52,518 nucleotides of DNA from Rheinheimera sp. (GCA_008015325.1 SSFI01000017.1:1-52518), one strand, 5' to 3'; counted from the first letter of the stretch, positions 16,259 to 26,556 are shown. The notes: generated by a model from the letters alone, not told the origin. Program-made: numbers and translations.

Positions 16259-18304
16259 TTAACGGTTTTCGTTAATGATTTTTGGCGTGACGAAAATCAG
16301 CAGTTCTTTTTTCTCAGTTTTGTCCAGTGAGCGACGGAACAACACTCCGGCGTATGGAATATCGCCCAGCACCGGAATTTTCGACACTGTATTGATGGTT
16401 TGTTGCTGATAAATACCGCCAAGAACGATAGTTTCACCATTGTCGACCAGCACTTGCGTAGTGATGCGCTGGGTATCAATCGCCACCGCATTACCGGTTG
16501 GCGTTTGCACCACCTTGCCTTCAGTGTCCTGTGTTACGGTCAGATCGAGGATAATTTTGTTATCCGGTGTGACCTGAGGCGTGACTTCCAGGCTTAACAC
16601 CGCTTTTTTGAATTCAACTGTGGTGGCCCCGCTGGAGGCGGCCTGTACATAAGGAATTTCCACACCTTGCTCGATGCGGGCTTTTTTCTGGTTGGCGGTG
16701 GAAATGCGCGGCGACGCCACGATTTCGGCTTTATTTTCGACCTCAAGGGCAGACAATTCCAGATCGATCAATGTGCCATCACCAAGCTTGGAAATGTGGA
16801 AACCGATTTTACCGGCGCCCTCGGTACTGACCGGCAAATTAACGTTATAACGATTATCCAGCGCCGGAATATTACCTTTGGTCAGAGATTCTGCTGCTGC
16901 AGCCGTACCTGAAACGGCTTTGTTTAACTGCTGATCGCTGAAGCCCCAGCGGATGCCCAGTTCTTCCGCCACACTGTCTTTGACCGTGACCATCCGGGAT
17001 TCAATCAATACCTGTTTCACCGGTACATCAAGCCGCTCCACCAGCCGACGCACGTTTTCGATTGCTTTGGCGGTATCTTTTAACAGGATGGTATTGGTAC
17101 GTTCATCCACTGATACATTGCCACGCGGGGATAACAACGAAGTATCTTTGCCATCCAACAGCTTGGCCAAATCTGCCGCTTTGGCATAATTGACCGCGAT
17201 AAATTCAGAATACAACGCTTCTAATTCTTCGACTTTCTGCCGGGCCTGCAGCTCTTTGGCTTCGCGTTCCGCCAGTTCGTCAGTTGGCGCCACCATCAAA
17301 ATGTTGCCGTCCATGCGTTTATCTAAGCCCCGCACTTTCAATACGATGTCCAGCGCCTGATCCCAGGGGGTGCCGTCCAGTCGCAGCGTGACATTGCCAC
17401 TGACGGAATCGCTGGTCACCAGGTTAAAGCCGTTATAGTCGGCGATGATTTGCAGCACAGTGCGGACCGGGATGTCCTGGAAATTCAGTGAAATGGCTTT
17501 GCCTTTGTAATCTTTGCCGCCCTGCATAAAGCTGCCAGCGCTGGCGTCTTTTTCCACGCTCAGACTAAAGATGTTATCAACTTGCTGATGTGCAAAGGTA
17601 AATGCAGCCGTAGGTTCAATAACCAGCCGGGTGATCACACCGTCTTTAAAGGTTTCGATGCCTTTGACCACAGTGCCAAAGTCCAGCACGTCCAGCTGAT
17701 ACAGCAGGTCATCGCCGATGTCGGTGTTGTGAAATTCGACGACAATTTTGCCGAGATTTTCCCGCACATCGACAGCAACTGAGTTGTCTTTCAGGAACAC
17801 CAGCACCTTGCCCTCACCTTTTTCACCGCGGCGAAAATCGATGGCCTGGACTTTGTTGATATAAGTATTGGCGTCCGGCTTTGCTGCGCTCACCGAACTG
17901 TCACTGACCTGCAGATAGAATGTGTTGCCTTCCAGCCGGGTCTTATACAGCTTCAAATGTTCCAGAAACACCGAGGTCTTAATGCCTTTTTGCCAGAACT
18001 CAGTGCGGGCGTTTTTCACGCCGGCTTTATCGATAGTGACGTCCGTCAGTTTTTCTTCAAACTCGGCTTCCGGAAAAACGAGTTCGATGCGTGACGGTTC
18101 GTTATAAATTTGCACTTCCGGCGCACTGCCAAGCGCTTCGTCAAACACAAATTCTATTTCAGTCTCACCGGTACTAAGCGGCGAATACCTGACGTCATAC
18201 AGAAGTGGAGCTGCCGTTGCCGAGCCCAGACTCAGCAACCAGCATCCCAGCGCTATCCGGCACCAGGCTGATCGTTGTTTTTTCATGTTTTTTAGTTGAT
18301 CCAT
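16259..18304 (-). CDS. pilQ: Type IV pilus secretin PilQ
   Basis: The outer-membrane channel through which type IV pili pass. The 681-residue protein has a signal peptide ending near ATAAP, N-terminal AMIN-type domains (LLYDVRYSPLSTGETEIEF; about 30-250), an STN/N0 domain (ISLNFQDIPVRTVLQIIADY), an N1 domain with the ERLDVPVKQVLIESRMV boundary, and the C-terminal secretin domain (VLGGIYQQQTINTVSKIPVL, then GDIPYAGVLFR). The ATG at 18304 has AAGGTG about 10 bases upstream. Last gene of pilMNOPQ. Confidence 0.97.
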   Translation of the reverse strand: MDQLKNMKKQRSAWCRIALGCWLLSLGSATAAPLLYDVRYSPLSTGETEIEFVFDEALGSAPEVQIYNEPSRIELVFPEAEFEEKLTDVTIDKAGVKNARTEFWQKGIKTSVFLEHLKLYKTRLEGNTFYLQVSDSSVSAAKPDANTYINKVQAIDFRRGEKGEGKVLVFLKDNSVAVDVRENLGKIVVEFHNTDIGDDLLYQLDVLDFGTVVKGIETFKDGVITRLVIEPTAAFTFAHQQVDNIFSLSVEKDASAGSFMQGGKDYKGKAISLNFQDIPVRTVLQIIADYNGFNLVTSDSVSGNVTLRLDGTPWDQALDIVLKVRGLDKRMDGNILMVAPTDELAEREAKELQARQKVEELEALYSEFIAVNYAKAADLAKLLDGKDTSLLSPRGNVSVDERTNTILLKDTAKAIENVRRLVERLDVPVKQVLIESRMVTVKDSVAEELGIRWGFSDQQLNKAVSGTAAAAESLTKGNIPALDNRYNVNLPVSTEGAGKIGFHISKLGDGTLIDLELSALEVENKAEIVASPRISTANQKKARIEQGVEIPYVQAASSGATTVEFKKAVLSLEVTPQVTPDNKIILDLTVTQDTEGKVVQTPTGNAVAIDTQRITTQVLVDNGETIVLGGIYQQQTINTVSKIPVLGDIPYAGVLFRRSLDKTEKKELLIFVTPKIINENR

Positions 18305-18318
18305 ATGATGCTCACACC

Positions 18319-18867
18319 TTATTTACGCGCTGCGGCATTGGGGTCGGCCATTTGCATGGTGGTCGTCCGCTCTTTCCAGCAGCCGGCGCCGTCCGGGATT
18401 AATTCAATTAATTCAATCTGGTTAGGATCGACCTGAATGATCCGTCCGTGAAATAAACCAATGTAGTTATTTTTGCTGACTCTATGCAAGGTTTTATCAG
18501 CCGCTTCAATCAGCGCCCAGACGTCATGACCATCGCCAAGCGTACCGCGCATTGCCAAATTATCCAGTGCAAATTTTTCCAGCGGTTCTTTGCGCCGCGC
18601 CGGATCAGGGCTCAGACAGTCCTGCGACTGAGAGAACTGCTCCTGCACCGCCTCTGGTCGCGGTGCGCTGAAAGGGCTGCGCGCATTGGCTGACTGGTAG
18701 CTGATATGCACAAAAGGTTTGGCCTTGGGCAACGGCGGAATGCCGGCTGGCGTATTGGCTTTCACCGATTCCATAAACTGTTGAATGTCAGTGAGCGAAT
18801 CATTACAGCCCTGCAAAAGCGCCAATGCTGCTGTCAGTGCCAGAATCCGACCGGTTTGACGACTCAT
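18319..18867 (-). CDS. pilP: Type IV pilus inner-membrane lipoprotein PilP
   Basis: A 182-residue lipoprotein with lipobox LQGC (Cys21). It links the PilN-PilO platform to the PilQ secretin. The unstructured PPLPKAKPF segment, which in known PilP binds PilNO, is followed by the HISYQSANARSPFSAPR motif and a small beta-sandwich (LDNLAMRGTL to VDPNQIELIE). Its ATG overlaps the pilO stop (ATGA). Confidence 0.95.
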   Translation of the reverse strand: MSRQTGRILALTAALALLQGCNDSLTDIQQFMESVKANTPAGIPPLPKAKPFVHISYQSANARSPFSAPRPEAVQEQFSQSQDCLSPDPARRKEPLEKFALDNLAMRGTLGDGHDVWALIEAADKTLHRVSKNNYIGLFHGRIIQVDPNQIELIELIPDGAGCWKERTTTMQMADPNAAARK

Positions 18868-19454
18868 GGCGCCTCCTTATACCGGTAAGTTTTGGCGACG
18901 ACGTTAAAGACCAGTCGTTCATCTTTATCTGTGGTCACTGAAAAGTCATGCAATGACACAATACGCGGCAATTTGGCCACTTCGCTGACGAAGTTACCGA
19001 ACTGATGGTAATCACCGACCACATCAATCTGGATGGGCAGTTCAGTGTAAAAATCTTTCTCTATTTCCGGCATCCAGTTGATGCGGACAAACGTCAGACC
19101 TGTGGAAGTTCCGGCATAAGTAATGTCATCCAACAAACCAGGCGTTTCATGAGTTGCAGGCAATTGTTTTAACAGATAGGAGAAGGTTTCTTCCATCTCA
19201 ACCATCTGTTGTCTGTACAATTCTAAATTGACCGCTGCAGCATATTTGGCGCGGTAAGTCTGGCGCAGCTCCTGTTCGCGGGTTTCAGCCGCTTGCAGTG
19301 TGGTAATTTTTTCGTCGACCAGCATGAAATAACTGAGCACCGCAACCAAAATGCTAAACACTACAATCAGCATCGATTTGGCGACAGGCGGCCAGGAACC
19401 GACATTAGCTAAATCCAGATTGTTCAGCTCTTCCAGATTAATATTCAGGCTCAT
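18864..19454 (-). CDS. pilO: Type IV pilus assembly protein PilO
   Basis: A 196-residue bitopic inner-membrane protein of the pilus alignment complex. It has a short cytoplasmic tail, one membrane span (SMLIVVFSILVAVLSYFMLV, residues about 28-47), a coiled coil and a ferredoxin-like periplasmic domain (LPIQIDVVGDYHQFGNFVSE). It overlaps pilN by four bases and pilP by four bases. Confidence 0.95.
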   Translation of the reverse strand: MSLNINLEELNNLDLANVGSWPPVAKSMLIVVFSILVAVLSYFMLVDEKITTLQAAETREQELRQTYRAKYAAAVNLELYRQQMVEMEETFSYLLKQLPATHETPGLLDDITYAGTSTGLTFVRINWMPEIEKDFYTELPIQIDVVGDYHQFGNFVSEVAKLPRIVSLHDFSVTTDKDERLVFNVVAKTYRYKEAP

Positions 19455-20050
19455 TTGGTGCCCCCCTTCGCGGCCGGCTTCGGCTGATTGGACGCGCCCT
19501 GCACTGCCTCAAAACCTTTCACCATCAGATGCATTTTAAAATCACTGAGCAGCTGGGTATCATCTTTACCGGCTTCGATAAACTCCAGCAATGGCGTTGT
19601 CAGTAACTCTGATGATTCAACTGACCTTATCATGTTGGATAACCGGTTGTTTGATTCGCTTTTGCCCACCAATAATAACGATGGGCCTTTTTTCTCCAGA
19701 TTGGTCAGATAGACACCGGCCGGCGTTACTTTGGCGATTTCATCCATAATTTGTGTGCCGAGATTGCGGCTGCTTTGCAGCTGGGCGATCAGCTCAATCC
19801 GCTTTTGCAGATTCTTTTTCTTCTCGTCCAGTTGTTTAATTTCGGCAATGCGCTGGTCGAGAATGGTAATTTCACCCTGCAGGTAGTTGTTGCGGCCATC
19901 CTGACCTTCAATCATCGAGCCATAGACCGCACTGATAGTAAAGACCAGCAAGAAACTGCCAACACAGGCGGCAGTGATGGTTGTCATAAAGCGGGCTTGT
20001 TGTTGTTTTTTCTGGGCTTCGCGCCAAGGCAGCAGGTTCAGATATGCCAT
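19451..20050 (-). CDS. pilN: Type IV pilus assembly protein PilN
   Basis: A 199-residue partner of PilO. The cytoplasmic N-terminus carries the conserved PilM-binding motif INLLPWR as LNLLPWREAQ (residues 4-13). One membrane span follows (TAACVGSFLLVFTISAVYG), then a coiled coil and a ferredoxin-like periplasmic domain (YLTNLEKKGPSLLLVGKSES). It overlaps the pilM 3' end by 13 bases. Confidence 0.95.
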   Translation of the reverse strand: MAYLNLLPWREAQKKQQQARFMTTITAACVGSFLLVFTISAVYGSMIEGQDGRNNYLQGEITILDQRIAEIKQLDEKKKNLQKRIELIAQLQSSRNLGTQIMDEIAKVTPAGVYLTNLEKKGPSLLLVGKSESNNRLSNMIRSVESSELLTTPLLEFIEAGKDDTQLLSDFKMHLMVKGFEAVQGASNQPKPAAKGGTK

Positions 20051-21117
20051 GATGAGAAACTCCGCATCGCAAGCCCGCAGGCGATCATTAATTGCGGCGC
20101 CAGTTGCATCAGTTGCTGCCGGTCGACCGCAGACCCAACCTCCATCTGCAGGAAGGGATTTGCCACGACAGTATGGATGCCTAACTCTTCGGTCAACAGC
20201 TTATCAATGCCTTCAATCAAGGCGGTACCGCCGGAAATAATCAGATAATCGATACTTTCACGGCCTGAAGTAGTCAGATACATTTGGATACCACGTCGTA
20301 CCTGCTGCAAAATCATGGTCTGGAACGGCGCCAGCACTTCGAAGGTATAAGTCGGCGGTAAATCGTTGGTGACTTTCGCCTGCTCAGCTTCTTCGTAAGT
20401 TTTACCGTAATAAGAAATAATGCTGCGGGTATATTGCTCGCCACCAAACATCTGGTCGCGGGTGTAATGGGTTTTGCCGCCTTCCAGTATACTCATCAGC
20501 GTCATAGTCGCGCCGATGTCGACGACTGCAATTAGCTTTTCATGCGCATCCGGCGGTAACTGGTGGAAACACAGTTCAGCAGCCCGGCTCAGACAATAAG
20601 ATTCAACATCCACAACTTTAGTCGCGAAGTTGCCGGCATCGAGCGCCGACACACGGCTTTGCACACTTTCGGTTCTGGCGGCACTGAGCAGCACATTCAC
20701 TTTGGAGGGATCGTTAACGTTTAAATCCAGCTTCTCGAAGTCCATGCTGACTTCGCTGAGCGGATATGGGATCAGACTGTCAGCTTCTACTTCAATCTGA
20801 CTGGCCAATTCGTCATCCGACAAACTGGCGTCCATAAAGATCACTTTGGTGATCACGGTCGAGCCAGACACTGCGGTGGCAGCACATTTGATGTTTTTCG
20901 GGACTTTTTTGCGGATTTTGGCAATAACGGTACCAACGGCCTCGATGTCCTGGATCTCACGGTCCGTCATCGAACCTTTAATCATAGGTTCTATTGCCAA
21001 GGCTTCTACTTTATAATGCTCGCCATGTTGGCTCAGCAATATAGCCTTGACGGAATGAGCGCCAATGTCGACGCCCAGGATTAATTGATTTTTCGTACGA
21101 AACAACCGGTTTATCAT
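20038..21117 (-). CDS. pilM: Type IV pilus assembly ATPase-fold protein PilM
   Basis: An actin-like cytoplasmic protein of 359 residues that caps PilN. Phosphate-binding motifs LGVDIGAHSVKA and AVVDIGATMTLM and the adenosine motif IISGGTALIEGIDK are visible. The ATG at 21117 has a CAGGACG site; seven codons further upstream are unnecessary. First gene of pilMNOPQ, divergent from mrcA, the classic gammaproteobacterial arrangement. Confidence 0.96.
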   Translation of the reverse strand: MINRLFRTKNQLILGVDIGAHSVKAILLSQHGEHYKVEALAIEPMIKGSMTDREIQDIEAVGTVIAKIRKKVPKNIKCAATAVSGSTVITKVIFMDASLSDDELASQIEVEADSLIPYPLSEVSMDFEKLDLNVNDPSKVNVLLSAARTESVQSRVSALDAGNFATKVVDVESYCLSRAAELCFHQLPPDAHEKLIAVVDIGATMTLMSILEGGKTHYTRDQMFGGEQYTRSIISYYGKTYEEAEQAKVTNDLPPTYTFEVLAPFQTMILQQVRRGIQMYLTTSGRESIDYLIISGGTALIEGIDKLLTEELGIHTVVANPFLQMEVGSAVDRQQLMQLAPQLMIACGLAMRSFSSWHI

Positions 21118-21219
21118 AGCGTCCTGCAGCCGTCTCAAACTTATGATTATTATGTTTTCGCCGTGGCGTGCGTTGTTTTTGCACCAGAAACAATGTGCTT
21201 CAACAACTACTAATGAATT

Positions 21220-21225
21220 TATACT
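21220..21225 (+). promoter_or_regulatory. Likely -10 of the mrcA promoter
   Basis: TATACT lies about 45 bases before the chosen mrcA start. No strong -35 is seen 16-18 bases upstream (TTCAAC or GCTTCA are the nearest), so the promoter is weakly supported. Confidence 0.4.
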
Positions 21226-21269
21226 AGCAGCCTATTTTGGTAAAGGGCAGCAAAAATTGGGGCTATTCA

Positions 21270-23804
21270 GTGTCTTGGCTTAAAAAACTTGTCATTATCC
21301 TGTTGTTGTGTCTGACCTTGGGCGTTCTGAGTGTCGGCATTACTTATCTTTATCTCAAAAATGACCTGCCAAGTGTTGAAACTCTGAAGGACGTGCGACT
21401 GCAAACACCGATGCGGGTTTTCAGTCAGGACGGCGAGTTAATTTCCCAATTCGGTGAAAAACGCCGCATCCCGCTGAAACTCAACGAAATGCCGCCGATG
21501 CTGATCAAAGCGGTGCTGGCCACCGAAGACTCGCGCTTTTACGAACATCCGGGCATTGACCTGATTGGTGTGATGCGGGCCGCTTCTGTGGTTGCCACCA
21601 CCGGTGACTATAGCCAGGGCGCCTCGACTATCACACAACAATTGGCTCGATTGTTCTTTCTGAGCCGCGAAAAGAAAATTATCCGCAAAATCAAAGAAGC
21701 GTTTCTTGCCATTCACATTGAAGAACTGCTGAGCAAAGATGAAATCCTCGAGCTGTACTTAAACCGGATTGAACTCGGTCAGCGCGCTTTTGGTGTCGGC
21801 GCTGCCGCGCAAGTCTATTTCGGTAAAAACATTCAGGACCTGACGCTGTCTGAAATCGCCATCATCGCCGGTTTACCGCAAGCCCCATCAGTGTTAAACC
21901 CGGTGCGTTCACCCAGTCGCGCCCGCGCCCGCCGTAATATAGTGCTGGGCCGCATGCTGGCAGAAAAATACATCACTCAGCAGGAATATGACGACGCCAT
22001 TCAGGCGCCTATTGTGTCGAAATTACATGGCGCGCAGGTCACAGCCTCAGCCCCTTATCTGGCGGAAATGGTGCGGCAGGAAGTGGTTGCCCGCTACGGC
22101 GAAGAAGAAGCTTATTCCAAAGGTTTTCAGGTATTTACTACAGTCGATGCCCGTCAGCAGACCCGTGCTGTCAATGCGCTGCAGGCCAATTTACACGCCT
22201 ATGATGAGCGGCATGGTTTCCGCGGTCCGATCAAAATCGTCTGGCCGGCCGAGAAAGTGACTAATACCGACGGCAGCATCGGTTTTAAAGAAGATAAACG
22301 TTTATCTGACGAAGCCATTCTGGCCTATCTGGACGAGCAGGACAGCATTGAGAAGCTGCAGCCTGCGGTGGTGACGCAAGTGATGGCGCAAAGCGCCGAA
22401 GTGATGATCTCCGGCGGCCGTAAAATTGAACTGCCGTGGGATGGCTTAAAATGGGCCCGCGCTTATATCAGCAACGAACGGCAGGGCAATGCGCCAAGCG
22501 CGGCCGGTCAGATTTTGGCACCGGGCATGCTGATTTATGTGCGGGAGCAGGAAGGTCAATGGCGATTGAGCCAACTGCCGCAAGCCAGTAGCGCTTTAGT
22601 GGCAATGAACCCGAAAGACGGTGCAATTCGCGCGTTGGTCGGTGGTTACAGCTTTAGTCAGACTCAATTTAACCGGGTGACTCAGGCCAATCGTCAGGTC
22701 GGTTCGAATATCAAACCATTTATTTACTCAGCGGCGTTAGAAAAAGGCTACACACTGGCGTCGGTGATTAATGACGCGCCTATTCATGAATGGGACGAAG
22801 GCTCAGGTCAGGCCTGGCGGCCGAAAAATTCGCCGGAAGAATATGATGGCCCGATCCGCTTACGCGAAGCGTTGGCAAAATCGAAAAACGTCGTATCGGT
22901 GCGCTTGATCGGCGGCGTTGGTATTGAACCGACTATTAATCATCTGGCCAAGTTTGGCTTCCACGCCAAAGACTTACCACGTAACCAGACCCTGGCGCTG
23001 GGCTCGGCCTCGCTGACACCGCTGGAACTGGTCACCGGCTACGCGGTATTTGCCAACGGCGGTTATCTGGTGAAGCCTTATGTCATCACCAAAATTCTGG
23101 ATGACCAGAATAATCTGATTTATGAACATCAGGCGGTCAGCGTTTGTGATCAGTGCGAACAGCTTGCGGCGCAGACAACAGCGTCCGACGAGACAGCGCC
23201 TGATGCAGCGCCTGATGCAGCAGACACTGCAGCAGACTCAGCAATAACAGCTCCGATCAAACCGACTGAACAATATGCGCCACGGGTCATCTCAGCACAA
23301 AATGCATTTTTGATTTCTGAAGCGATGAAAAGTGCGATTTGGGGTGGCCCGGGCTGGAATGGCACGGCACACAAGTTAAAAGCGTTAAAACGGCGCGATA
23401 TTTCCGGTAAAACCGGTACCACCAACGATGTCAAAGATGCCTGGTTCAGCGGTTTCACGCCTGATTTAGTCATCACCAGCTGGGTTGGTTTTGATGATTC
23501 GGAAAGCGTGCTGGGCCGTTCTGTGACTTTAGGCGGTGAATCTGGCGCAACCACAGCACTGCCAAGCTGGCAGAGTTTTGCTGAACTGGCGCTGGAAAAT
23601 GTACCTGAACAATTCCCACCCACACCAACGGGTATTGTGTCAGTGCGTATCGACCGCAAAACCGGTTTGCTGACGCAAGCCAGCGACGACAGCAGCGAAT
23701 TTGAATATTTCATGCAAGGCACTGAGCCGACGCAATATGCCGACCCGGTTAACCCGCTGCAACCGGACCAGCAAAAACCGGCAGAGATTGATATTTTCCG
23801 TTAA
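21270..23804 (+). CDS. mrcA: Penicillin-binding protein 1A (bifunctional transglycosylase/transpeptidase)
   Basis: This class A PBP polymerises and cross-links peptidoglycan. The GTG at 21270 (MSWLKKLVIILLLCL) has GGGG at the right distance, unlike the TTG at 21237. There is one N-terminal membrane anchor. The glycosyltransferase domain contains EDSRFYEHPGID and QGASTITQQLARLFFLSREK. The transpeptidase domain has SXXK as SNIKPF, SKN (AKSKNVVS) and KTGTT (SGKTGTT). About 844 residues. Between the last two motifs lies an acidic, repetitive insert (ETAPDAAPDAADTAADSA) after a CDQC pair. It is divergent from pilM. Confidence 0.97.
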   Translation: MSWLKKLVIILLLCLTLGVLSVGITYLYLKNDLPSVETLKDVRLQTPMRVFSQDGELISQFGEKRRIPLKLNEMPPMLIKAVLATEDSRFYEHPGIDLIGVMRAASVVATTGDYSQGASTITQQLARLFFLSREKKIIRKIKEAFLAIHIEELLSKDEILELYLNRIELGQRAFGVGAAAQVYFGKNIQDLTLSEIAIIAGLPQAPSVLNPVRSPSRARARRNIVLGRMLAEKYITQQEYDDAIQAPIVSKLHGAQVTASAPYLAEMVRQEVVARYGEEEAYSKGFQVFTTVDARQQTRAVNALQANLHAYDERHGFRGPIKIVWPAEKVTNTDGSIGFKEDKRLSDEAILAYLDEQDSIEKLQPAVVTQVMAQSAEVMISGGRKIELPWDGLKWARAYISNERQGNAPSAAGQILAPGMLIYVREQEGQWRLSQLPQASSALVAMNPKDGAIRALVGGYSFSQTQFNRVTQANRQVGSNIKPFIYSAALEKGYTLASVINDAPIHEWDEGSGQAWRPKNSPEEYDGPIRLREALAKSKNVVSVRLIGGVGIEPTINHLAKFGFHAKDLPRNQTLALGSASLTPLELVTGYAVFANGGYLVKPYVITKILDDQNNLIYEHQAVSVCDQCEQLAAQTTASDETAPDAAPDAADTAADSAITAPIKPTEQYAPRVISAQNAFLISEAMKSAIWGGPGWNGTAHKLKALKRRDISGKTGTTNDVKDAWFSGFTPDLVITSWVGFDDSESVLGRSVTLGGESGATTALPSWQSFAELALENVPEQFPPTPTGIVSVRIDRKTGLLTQASDDSSEFEYFMQGTEPTQYADPVNPLQPDQQKPAEIDIFR

Positions 23805-23820
23805 GCCGAACCAACTGAAA

Positions 23821-23850
23821 CAACAAAGCCGCACAAGTGCGGCTTTGTTG
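23821..23850. terminator. Bidirectional terminator between mrcA and argH
   Basis: CAACAAAGCCGCAC and GTGCGGCTTTGTTG form a perfect 14-bp stem with a 2-base loop. A/T-rich flanks suit termination of both converging genes. Confidence 0.85.
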
Positions 23851-23872
23851 TTTCAATATGCAAATCTGACGA

Positions 23873-25258
23873 TTACGCCGTAAGGGTCTCAAACCAAGCT
23901 TCAGCCGCAGCAAGCGCCTGCCCCACCTGCACCGGGCAAGTGCCGCCCAGTGCTGAACGTTTCGCCATGCCCGCTTCGATGGTTAATGCCGGATAGACAT
24001 CCTCGCCAATCAGCGGGCTGACTTCCTGCAGTTCAGCCAGGCTCAGCTGTTCCAGCGCCACTTGTTTGGCGGCCGCTTTTAGCACCAGCTCACCGGACAG
24101 CTCATGCGCATCGCGAAAGGCGATGCCTTTACTGACCAGATAATCGGCCAGGTCCGTAGCATTGCTGTAACCAAGTTCTGCGGCTTTACGGCAACGTTCG
24201 ACGTTGACTGACAAATGCGGCAGGCAAGTCGCCAGCACCAGCAAACATTGTTGCCAGGTGTTCATTAAATCAAAGAAGCCCTGTTTGTCTTCCTGCATGT
24301 CTTTGTTGTAAGCCAAAGGCAGGCCTTTGAGTATATGCAGAATGGCCACCAGATGGCCAAGTACCCGGCCGGTTTTACCGCGTAGCAATTCAAACACATC
24401 CGGGTTTTTCTTCTGTGGCATCAATGATGAGCCACTGGAAATGGCATCACCCAGTTTGAAAAAGCCGGCTTCGCCGGAGCAGAAGAAAATCACATCTTCA
24501 GATAAACGCGATAAATGCGTCAGGCAGATACTGGCGCAAGCAGATAATTCAACGACATAATCACGGTCCGACACTGCATCCAGGCTGTTCCGTGCCGCCT
24601 GGCTAAAGCCTAAACGCTGCGCTAACGCCTGCCGGTCCATCGCCACGCCGGTACCGGCCAAAGCACCTGAACCGAGCGGGCAACTGTCGAGTCGCTTTAA
24701 CGCATCCTCAATCCGGCTTAAATCGCGGCGGAACATTTCGACATAAGCCAGCGCCCAGTGACTGACCAACACCGGTTGTGCGCGTTGTAAATGGGTAAAA
24801 CCCGGCATCACAGCGCCGTGATGCAAGCGGGCAAAATTGAGTAATGCACCAATAGCGCCGGTCAGCGCCTGCTGCACCAGCTGTGCATTTAACCGGCTCC
24901 ACAAGCGTAAATCGGTGGCGACCAAATCGTTGCGCGACCGGCCGGTATGCAGTTTTTTCGCGATGACGCCGATTTTTGCACCGAGTTTCAGCTCGACCCA
25001 GCTGTGAATATCTTCTTCCGCGGTCTGCAGCGGCAGCTGTGGATTGGCGCTGACTTCATCCGCCAGCTCGGCCAGCGCCAGGTCCAGCGCTTTGGCTTCA
25101 TCCGCCGTGATAATTCCGCCTTCCAGCAGACCACCGGCCCAGGCACGCGAACAGGCGATATCCTGCTGTGCCAGCAGATAATCAAAACTCAATGAATCAT
25201 TAAATGCCCGGAATTCTTCCAGACTCGCTTCCTGAAAGCGGCCGCCCCACATCGCCAT
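23873..25258 (-). CDS. argH: Argininosuccinate lyase
   Basis: The last step of arginine synthesis, cleaving argininosuccinate to arginine and fumarate. The 461-residue protein starts MAMWGGRFQEA at 25258, with GAGG upstream. The fumarase-superfamily signature GSSLMPQKKNPD holds the catalytic Ser loop, and TAEEDIHSWVE and HTGRSRNDLVATD are in place. Not fused to argA, unlike in some Vibrio and Alteromonas. Last gene of argCBFGH. Confidence 0.97.
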   Translation of the reverse strand: MAMWGGRFQEASLEEFRAFNDSLSFDYLLAQQDIACSRAWAGGLLEGGIITADEAKALDLALAELADEVSANPQLPLQTAEEDIHSWVELKLGAKIGVIAKKLHTGRSRNDLVATDLRLWSRLNAQLVQQALTGAIGALLNFARLHHGAVMPGFTHLQRAQPVLVSHWALAYVEMFRRDLSRIEDALKRLDSCPLGSGALAGTGVAMDRQALAQRLGFSQAARNSLDAVSDRDYVVELSACASICLTHLSRLSEDVIFFCSGEAGFFKLGDAISSGSSLMPQKKNPDVFELLRGKTGRVLGHLVAILHILKGLPLAYNKDMQEDKQGFFDLMNTWQQCLLVLATCLPHLSVNVERCRKAAELGYSNATDLADYLVSKGIAFRDAHELSGELVLKAAAKQVALEQLSLAELQEVSPLIGEDVYPALTIEAGMAKRSALGGTCPVQVGQALAAAEAWFETLTA

Positions 25259-25288
25259 AACCAACCTCAACAAATCTGATGAACAAAA

Positions 25289-25304
25289 GCCGGGCAAGCC
25301 CGGC
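25289..25304. terminator. Hairpin between argG and argH
   Basis: GCCGGGC and GCCCGGC with a 2-base loop are followed by GTTTTTT on the plus strand and by TTTTG on the minus strand. It could partly reduce argH expression or protect the argG 3' end. Confidence 0.5.
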
Positions 25305-25325
25305 GTTTTTTAACTTTTTCCGGCG

Positions 25326-26546
25326 TTATTCTTTCACGCTGTGTAAAGCACGGATGCGGCTTGCCAGGCTGTACAGACGGATAAAACCGGCGGCATCTTT
25401 CTGGTTATACACTTCGTCACCGTCGAAAGTCGCGAAGGCTTCGGAGTACAGGCTGTTCGGTGAACGGCGTTTTGCCACAGTGACCTGACCTTTATACAGT
25501 TTCACCACGATGTCGCCGGTCAGTTGCTCTGCCAGTGAGTTCGACGCGGCAAACAATGCATCTTTTAATGGCGTGAACCAACGGCCGTCATACACCAGTT
25601 GCGCCACTTCCAGACCGACTTCTTCACGGTATTTCAGTGAGGTGCGGTCATACACCAGCGATTCCAGTGCCCGCAGTGCTGCCACGATAATAGTGCCGCC
25701 CGGTGTTTCATAACAGCCGCGTGATTTCATGCCAACTAAACGGTTTTCAACGATATCAATCCGGCCGACGCCATGGATAGAACCGGCTTTGTTCAGTTGT
25801 TCAATGGCTTCAACGCCTGACACCGCTTTACCGTCGATAGCCGTCAGTTCGCCTTTTTCAAAGCTCAGCTGAATATATTCGGCTTTATCCGGCGCTTGTT
25901 CCGGTGAGTTAGTCCACATCCAGACTTGTTCAGACGGCTCATTCCATGGATTTTCCAGCTCGCCGCCTTCATGTGAAATGTGGAATAAGTTAGCGTCGCG
26001 GCTGTAAATTTTGGTCGCAGTCGCTGTGGTTGGCACTTTTTTCTCGGCCAGATAATTCAGCAGTGACTGACGGGAATTAAATTCCCACTCCCGCCACGGC
26101 GCAATCACTTTTAACTGTGGCGCTAAGGCAGCAAAAGCGCCTTCAAACCGTACCTGATCATTACCTTTACCGGTGCAACCGTGGCACAGCGCGTCTGCGC
26201 CCAGTTTCAGTGCCAGTTCGACCTGAGCACGGGCGATAATGGGCCGCGCCATCGAAGTCCCGAGCAGATACTGGCCTTCATACACAGCACCGGCTTTAAT
26301 GGTCGGGTAAATCACTTCTTTGACAAACTGTTCTTTTAAGTCAACAACGTAGCAGCTGCTGGCGCCGGAGTTCAGCGCTTTTTGCTCTACGCCTTCTAAG
26401 TCTTCCGCGCCCTGGCCGACGTCGGCGACAAAGGCGATGACCTCGCAGTCATAATTGTCTTTCAGCCATGGCACAATGGCCGAGGTGTCCAGACCACCGG
26501 AATAAGCTAAAACGACTTTTTTCACACCTTTTTTTAATTCGCTCAT
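25326..26546 (-). CDS. argG: Argininosuccinate synthase
   Basis: It joins citrulline and aspartate using ATP. The 406-residue protein starts [18 protein letters not shown]; the PP-loop AYSGGLDTS is at about residues 14-22, and [11 protein letters not shown] and [10 protein letters not shown] follow. The GAGG site fits the ATG at 26546, and 13 extra upstream codons overlap argF. It follows argF by 10 bases. Confidence 0.97.
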   Translation of the reverse strand: MSELKKGVKKVVLAYSGGLDTSAIVPWLKDNYDCEVIAFVADVGQGAEDLEGVEQKALNSGASSCYVVDLKEQFVKEVIYPTIKAGAVYEGQYLLGTSMARPIIARAQVELALKLGADALCHGCTGKGNDQVRFEGAFAALAPQLKVIAPWREWEFNSRQSLLNYLAEKKVPTTATATKIYSRDANLFHISHEGGELENPWNEPSEQVWMWTNSPEQAPDKAEYIQLSFEKGELTAIDGKAVSGVEAIEQLNKAGSIHGVGRIDIVENRLVGMKSRGCYETPGGTIIVAALRALESLVYDRTSLKYREEVGLEVAQLVYDGRWFTPLKDALFAASNSLAEQLTGDIVVKLYKGQVTVAKRRSPNSLYSEAFATFDGDEVYNQKDAAGFIRLYSLASRIRALHSVKE

Positions 26547-26556
26547 CACGCAAACC

